This document shows, one piece after another, positions 60,615-64,000 of a stretch of DNA of 64,000 bases. Within the stretch, counting starts at the first letter, position 1; every line of letters begins with the position of its first letter. The stretch comes from Hysterangium stoloniferum (Eukaryota; Basidiomycota; Agaricomycetes; Hysterangiales; Hysterangiaceae). The DNA is taken from assembly GCA_015178975.1 (NCBI GenBank), contig WHVD01000004.1, forward strand, positions 1,178,001-1,242,000. Reading direction: 5' to 3'. The notes under the pieces are model-generated. The model saw only the letters and a program-made list of their open reading frames with translations. It ran no database searches and had not been told where the DNA came from. The position numbers were made by a program, and so were the translations under genes.

Positions 60615-62967
60615 CCATCCTATGACACTATCACCATGGAAGCACACTGTCAGGTTGTGCAAAAGAGTTGCCAGCAACAGCAATTGACTGCAGAGTTAGA
60701 GGAGATGGTGGATTAGGTGAATTACTAATAAAGTACTTTTTTTCAATGTAATATGACTAGGCAATAATGGTCTTCTCTTTTTGAAATGTACTAAGACAAA
60801 CATAAAATGATACATGGGTGAGATAAATTGGAGTCATTTCAAGAATAAATTTGAATTTCTACATGGGGAGGATTGGCAATCCTGTGCTGAGAGTCCCAAA
60901 GAGTCTAAAAGAGTCACAATGAGTCACAATGAATTGCACTGTAGCCTCTCAAATATTTGCAAATCACAATGAATCACACTGCATCATCTCAAATATTTGT
61001 GAATAACACTCAATCACACTGTAGACTCTCAAATATTTGTGAATCACACTCAATCCTCCCAAAAAATTGCAAATTGCCATAAGCCACCCTGTATCCTTTT
61101 GAATATTTGCGAATGGTGCTGAATCAGGAGAAATCAGTTCAGGGTTTCTCACCTCAAAAAACCTTTAAGAAACTCATGGGAAATTGTTGATTTCTTCATG
61201 ATTTCACAAACACATTTTTTGAATTTCCATAGTGTTTGTGACCAAGGAAAATTTTGTTGAAATATATAATTATTCAATGATTTTACATATAATTAAATTG
61301 TAAATCTCATTATGGTTTTCCCCTTGACAAAACATTAAGAAAACTTTGTCTTGGCATAAGATTTTTTCAGGCAGAAAATCATAGTTTTCACTCAATTCCC
61401 TGAGGGGGAAAATTGAGTAGAAATATGTGGTTTTCAACTGATTTCTCTAGGCACATTATTACAGTTTTCACAGAATTTTGTTGGGTGGAAAAACCCTAAC
61501 AAAATACAGGGTTTTTTAAGAGTTTTCTTATTCAGAAAATCCATAAAAAATAGGCTATTTCCAACAATGTTTCCTCAGAATTTCATGATGCAAATTTTTT
61601 GAATTTTCAGCAATTTTTGGCCTCAGAAAAACCTACTAAAACTCACAAATTTCAAACAGTTTTTCAGTTCAAAAAAATGCTTAGAAAATTTGGCCAAATA
61701 GCAAGATTTTCTGAAGGTTTTCCAACTCCAAAAATCTTGGGGTGCCTCCAGTGAGTATGATTAGCTCTGATCAACATATGCAAGATCTGCAGCATGTTAT
61801 CAAGTATGCTCAACAAATCAACTAGTTGAATGAACAAGTCTCTTTTAATCACTCTCCTTCCTTTTTCCAGCAGGATTGTAAGCTCATTGGAACGAACATT
61901 CAGGGATTGATTTAGTGAGGTCATCCGGGGTTCCTGGTTTCACAAATAGGATTCCCACAGATAAGAAACCATGATACCTACCCAACCAGGTTGCTATTGT
62001 CATGGACATTACTTGCCATGTAGTCTTGCACAATGGCCATAACTTTCAATGATTCAGGATGAGTAGTATATATCCCATTTATCATTAATGGGTTCATCAT
62101 AAACCAATTGTCCCTGATACACACACTGAATGGCATGGTGGGAATTCCAAGATAGCATCACTGTACTGGATGAATGGTGCACTAATTCCAGAGATGCTTG
62201 ACTATTGTGATGGCAAGTGCCATTCTGGTGGACCAGGAGAAGTGTTAGTTGGCAGCTTAACTTTGATCTGAGGGGAACCTTCAATGGAAGCTGGCTCTTG
62301 GGAAGTCAATGAAAATTTTACCATTGTAAAGTTTCTGGGTGGTTCAAGGCCAGTGGATCTTCATTGTGGAGGAGAACTGCTCAGCATAGTTGAAGGCTTC
62401 TCAGTCTGCTCCTTTCCCATAGTCATTGTAGTTGCCTAGAGGTAAATACTAAGTAGTAGAAATTTTCTTTGTAGGAAAAGAATGGTCTGCCCCAGATCAC
62501 CACTGTGAAGAGTCATAGAAATTCTAACCATTCAATATATGAAGAATATTGACCCTCTAGGTATGATATCACTATACTGACTATCAAAGTACAATGCAGG
62601 TGTAAAAGGGATTGGTCACCATAAGTAACTGTGAGGTAACTAGAGGCAACTAAGATGAGAAATAGAATTGACCTTTATGGTACAATCCTGAATGGGATAA
62701 GTCCAATGAAATGGGACAAAGATAAGAATGGTTCACAGAAAAGAATATAAATGTGCAAAGAGATATCAGTAGTGATTAGTGTATTTGAGTTATAAGGTCT
62801 GAGCTTTCACTACAAAGTACAAAGCTAAGAGTAATGTGTGAAGTCTTAACTTGTAGCCATTTGAGATGGCCCACCACTCATGGCTTGCAGGACACTTCAA
62901 AAGGGTGTCTTGGGCAAGTCATGGTTACAGGGTAAAAGTGTCTGAGTTCCAAGTTATGCCCACTAGT
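60615..62967. other. CG-poor repeat-like region, unassigned
   Basis: Holds the 42-bp tandem repeats (60,925-61,110), a long stretch of degenerate AAAACC/TTTTCC-rich sequence (61,140-61,720) and weak open frames on the minus strand (61,664-61,924; 62,054-62,284) without recognisable motifs. Composition indicates decayed mobile DNA. Confidence 0.45.
60925..61110. repeat. Imperfect tandem repeat, unit about 42 bp
   Basis: CTCAAATATTTG recurs at about 60,949, 60,988 and 61,030, each followed by (A/G)AAT(C/A)ACA and CAATCACACTG-like blocks. Three to four degenerate units. Confidence 0.7.
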
Positions 62968-63843
62968 TGTTAAGTTCCATACATATCTCTGGGCAGATTT
63001 TTTTGGTGGATATTCCACACACTTCCCAGAATGTGTCCATGTAGTTCCCAAGAATTAGTCTGGGAGTTTGCAGGGATTAGTCTGAAGAGTATTGGAATAT
63101 TACCAGAGTACAAGATGGACTTGGCTTCAGCTTATGTGCTGTGCCCTTGTGCACTCACTCAGGTATCCATATTTCAGGGGGCAGATATATCCCAGAGTGT
63201 TTATGGATACTCAGAGTCCAGAGAGTTCTGGATATCTGGAGTCTGGAGGGTTCTGGATATCAAGTGTACAAAAATACCAAAGGAGCAGATTAACTAAGTC
63301 AAGATTAAAACTGAGGAGTTCAGTAAGTACATGACTATGGAAGACATATAGATGTTCCAATAATTATACTACAAGTCTGGGAGTATAATAAGACTTATTT
63401 GAAACTGTTTCCAAACTAAGAATATAATAATGAGTCAGATAAATGAGGATACAAGGATGGGGACAGATCAGGGAATAAGAGCAAGAACAATAAACAGATG
63501 AATGAACATCTGTCAACCAGTTAGTTACCAAATGGGGAACATAGGAAGGGAGTCAGAATATCCATGGATATCCAATACTATCCATAAATGGGTCCTAATA
63601 CTATAATGATATGTAAGTGTGCATATTTCTGGGAAAGCCATGGGTTCCAGGCAGGTCAAAACATTGGAATAGAGAAGTGACAAGGGTTGACAAGGATAAT
63701 CAAGTGAAGGTTGGATCATGGGTTAAAGATGTATATAGAGCAAACACAGGGAGTCCAGCTGAGTCCAGGTTGGGAAATGACCAATGACACTTGGAGATGC
63801 TAGCTGGGAAAGGGTAGAGTCTGATGGGTTCTGGGTCATAACA
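62968..63843 (-). mobile_element. LTR, family D, uninterrupted copy
   Basis: TGTTAAGTTCC to TCATAACA, the reverse complement of the split copy at 3985-10,297. It keeps the empty TA target (63,291-63,292) of the Tc1-like transposon. The AAGCCAAGTCC-type motif is at about 63,118-63,140. Flanking five bases do not match. Confidence 0.85.
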
Positions 63844-64000
63844 GGAGGTGTCTAGTTGAGGGCAGTATACCAGAATGGGATTTGAGGTGAAGGGTACTTG
63901 AGGGGATGAGGGTCAAGTTCCAGTGGATTCGGGACCTGTTATGATGTCTGGGAAATACTCCACGGAGTCTCCAGGAACACATCTTCCCACTAGTGTACAC
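63844..64000 (-). mobile_element. Internal 3' end of the family D element, cut by the window edge
   Basis: Matches the sequence upstream of the other family D LTR (about 3780-3984) in reverse orientation. It supports the reading that both D copies are 3' LTRs. Confidence 0.55.

Noticed and set aside
1-64000. tRNA and rRNA genes
   Set aside because: I looked for cloverleaf-like A and B boxes in the intergenic stretches and found none that I could support by eye.

Overview
The window looks like a nuclear chromosome segment of a transposon-rich basidiomycete fungus, most likely Agaricomycotina. Supporting signs are genes split by many 45-65 bp GT-AG introns, a Dnf-type flippase, long Ser/Pro-rich disordered proteins and chromodomain Ty3/gypsy elements. 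Species cannot be told from the sequence.

Layout. About 1-14,750 is a nested graveyard of mobile elements with very few CG dinucleotides. About 15,600-46,670 is a gene island with five convincing protein genes: a P4-ATPase (15,614-21,172, +), a 2,385-residue disordered protein (26,349-33,856, +), a small secreted repeat protein (34,461-35,397, -), a P-loop NTPase (36,932-37,630, -), and a one-exon protein with one membrane segment (39,793-41,598, +). A sixth gene is a 12-exon multipass membrane protein (44,292-46,668, +). Frames stay open across every intron I placed, and each summed CDS is a multiple of three. About 46,700-64,000 is again repeats, dominated by a largely complete but broken chromovirus (50,735-59,498).

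Mobile elements. Several LTR families recur: A (about 745 bp), B (the chromovirus), C, D, E and F. Exact 5-bp target duplications flank solo LTRs at 87-819, 6,989-7,730, 11,018-11,764, 12,949-13,715 and 59,838-60,464. An LTR of family D was hit by a 5.4-kb Tc1-like transposon (DD34E, about 525-bp inverted repeats, TA target), which then received a solo LTR and a MITE-like insert. The second D copy at the right edge keeps the empty site.

Most interesting points. (1) The chromovirus carries an antisense, intron-containing gene with an exact Zn(II)2Cys6 cysteine pattern and its own TATA region. (2) Its primer binding site is an 11-nt complement of the predicted 5' end of its own RNA, as in Tf1-type self-priming. 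(3) Its 5' LTR holds about 48 extra copies of a 14-bp minisatellite unit. (4) Its two flanks indicate recombination rather than simple insertion. (5) The Tc1-like element carries an unrecognised companion gene opposite its transposase. (6) One AAGCCAAGTCC-type motif recurs in nearly all the LTR families. All coordinates come from reading by eye; no alignments or searches were run.
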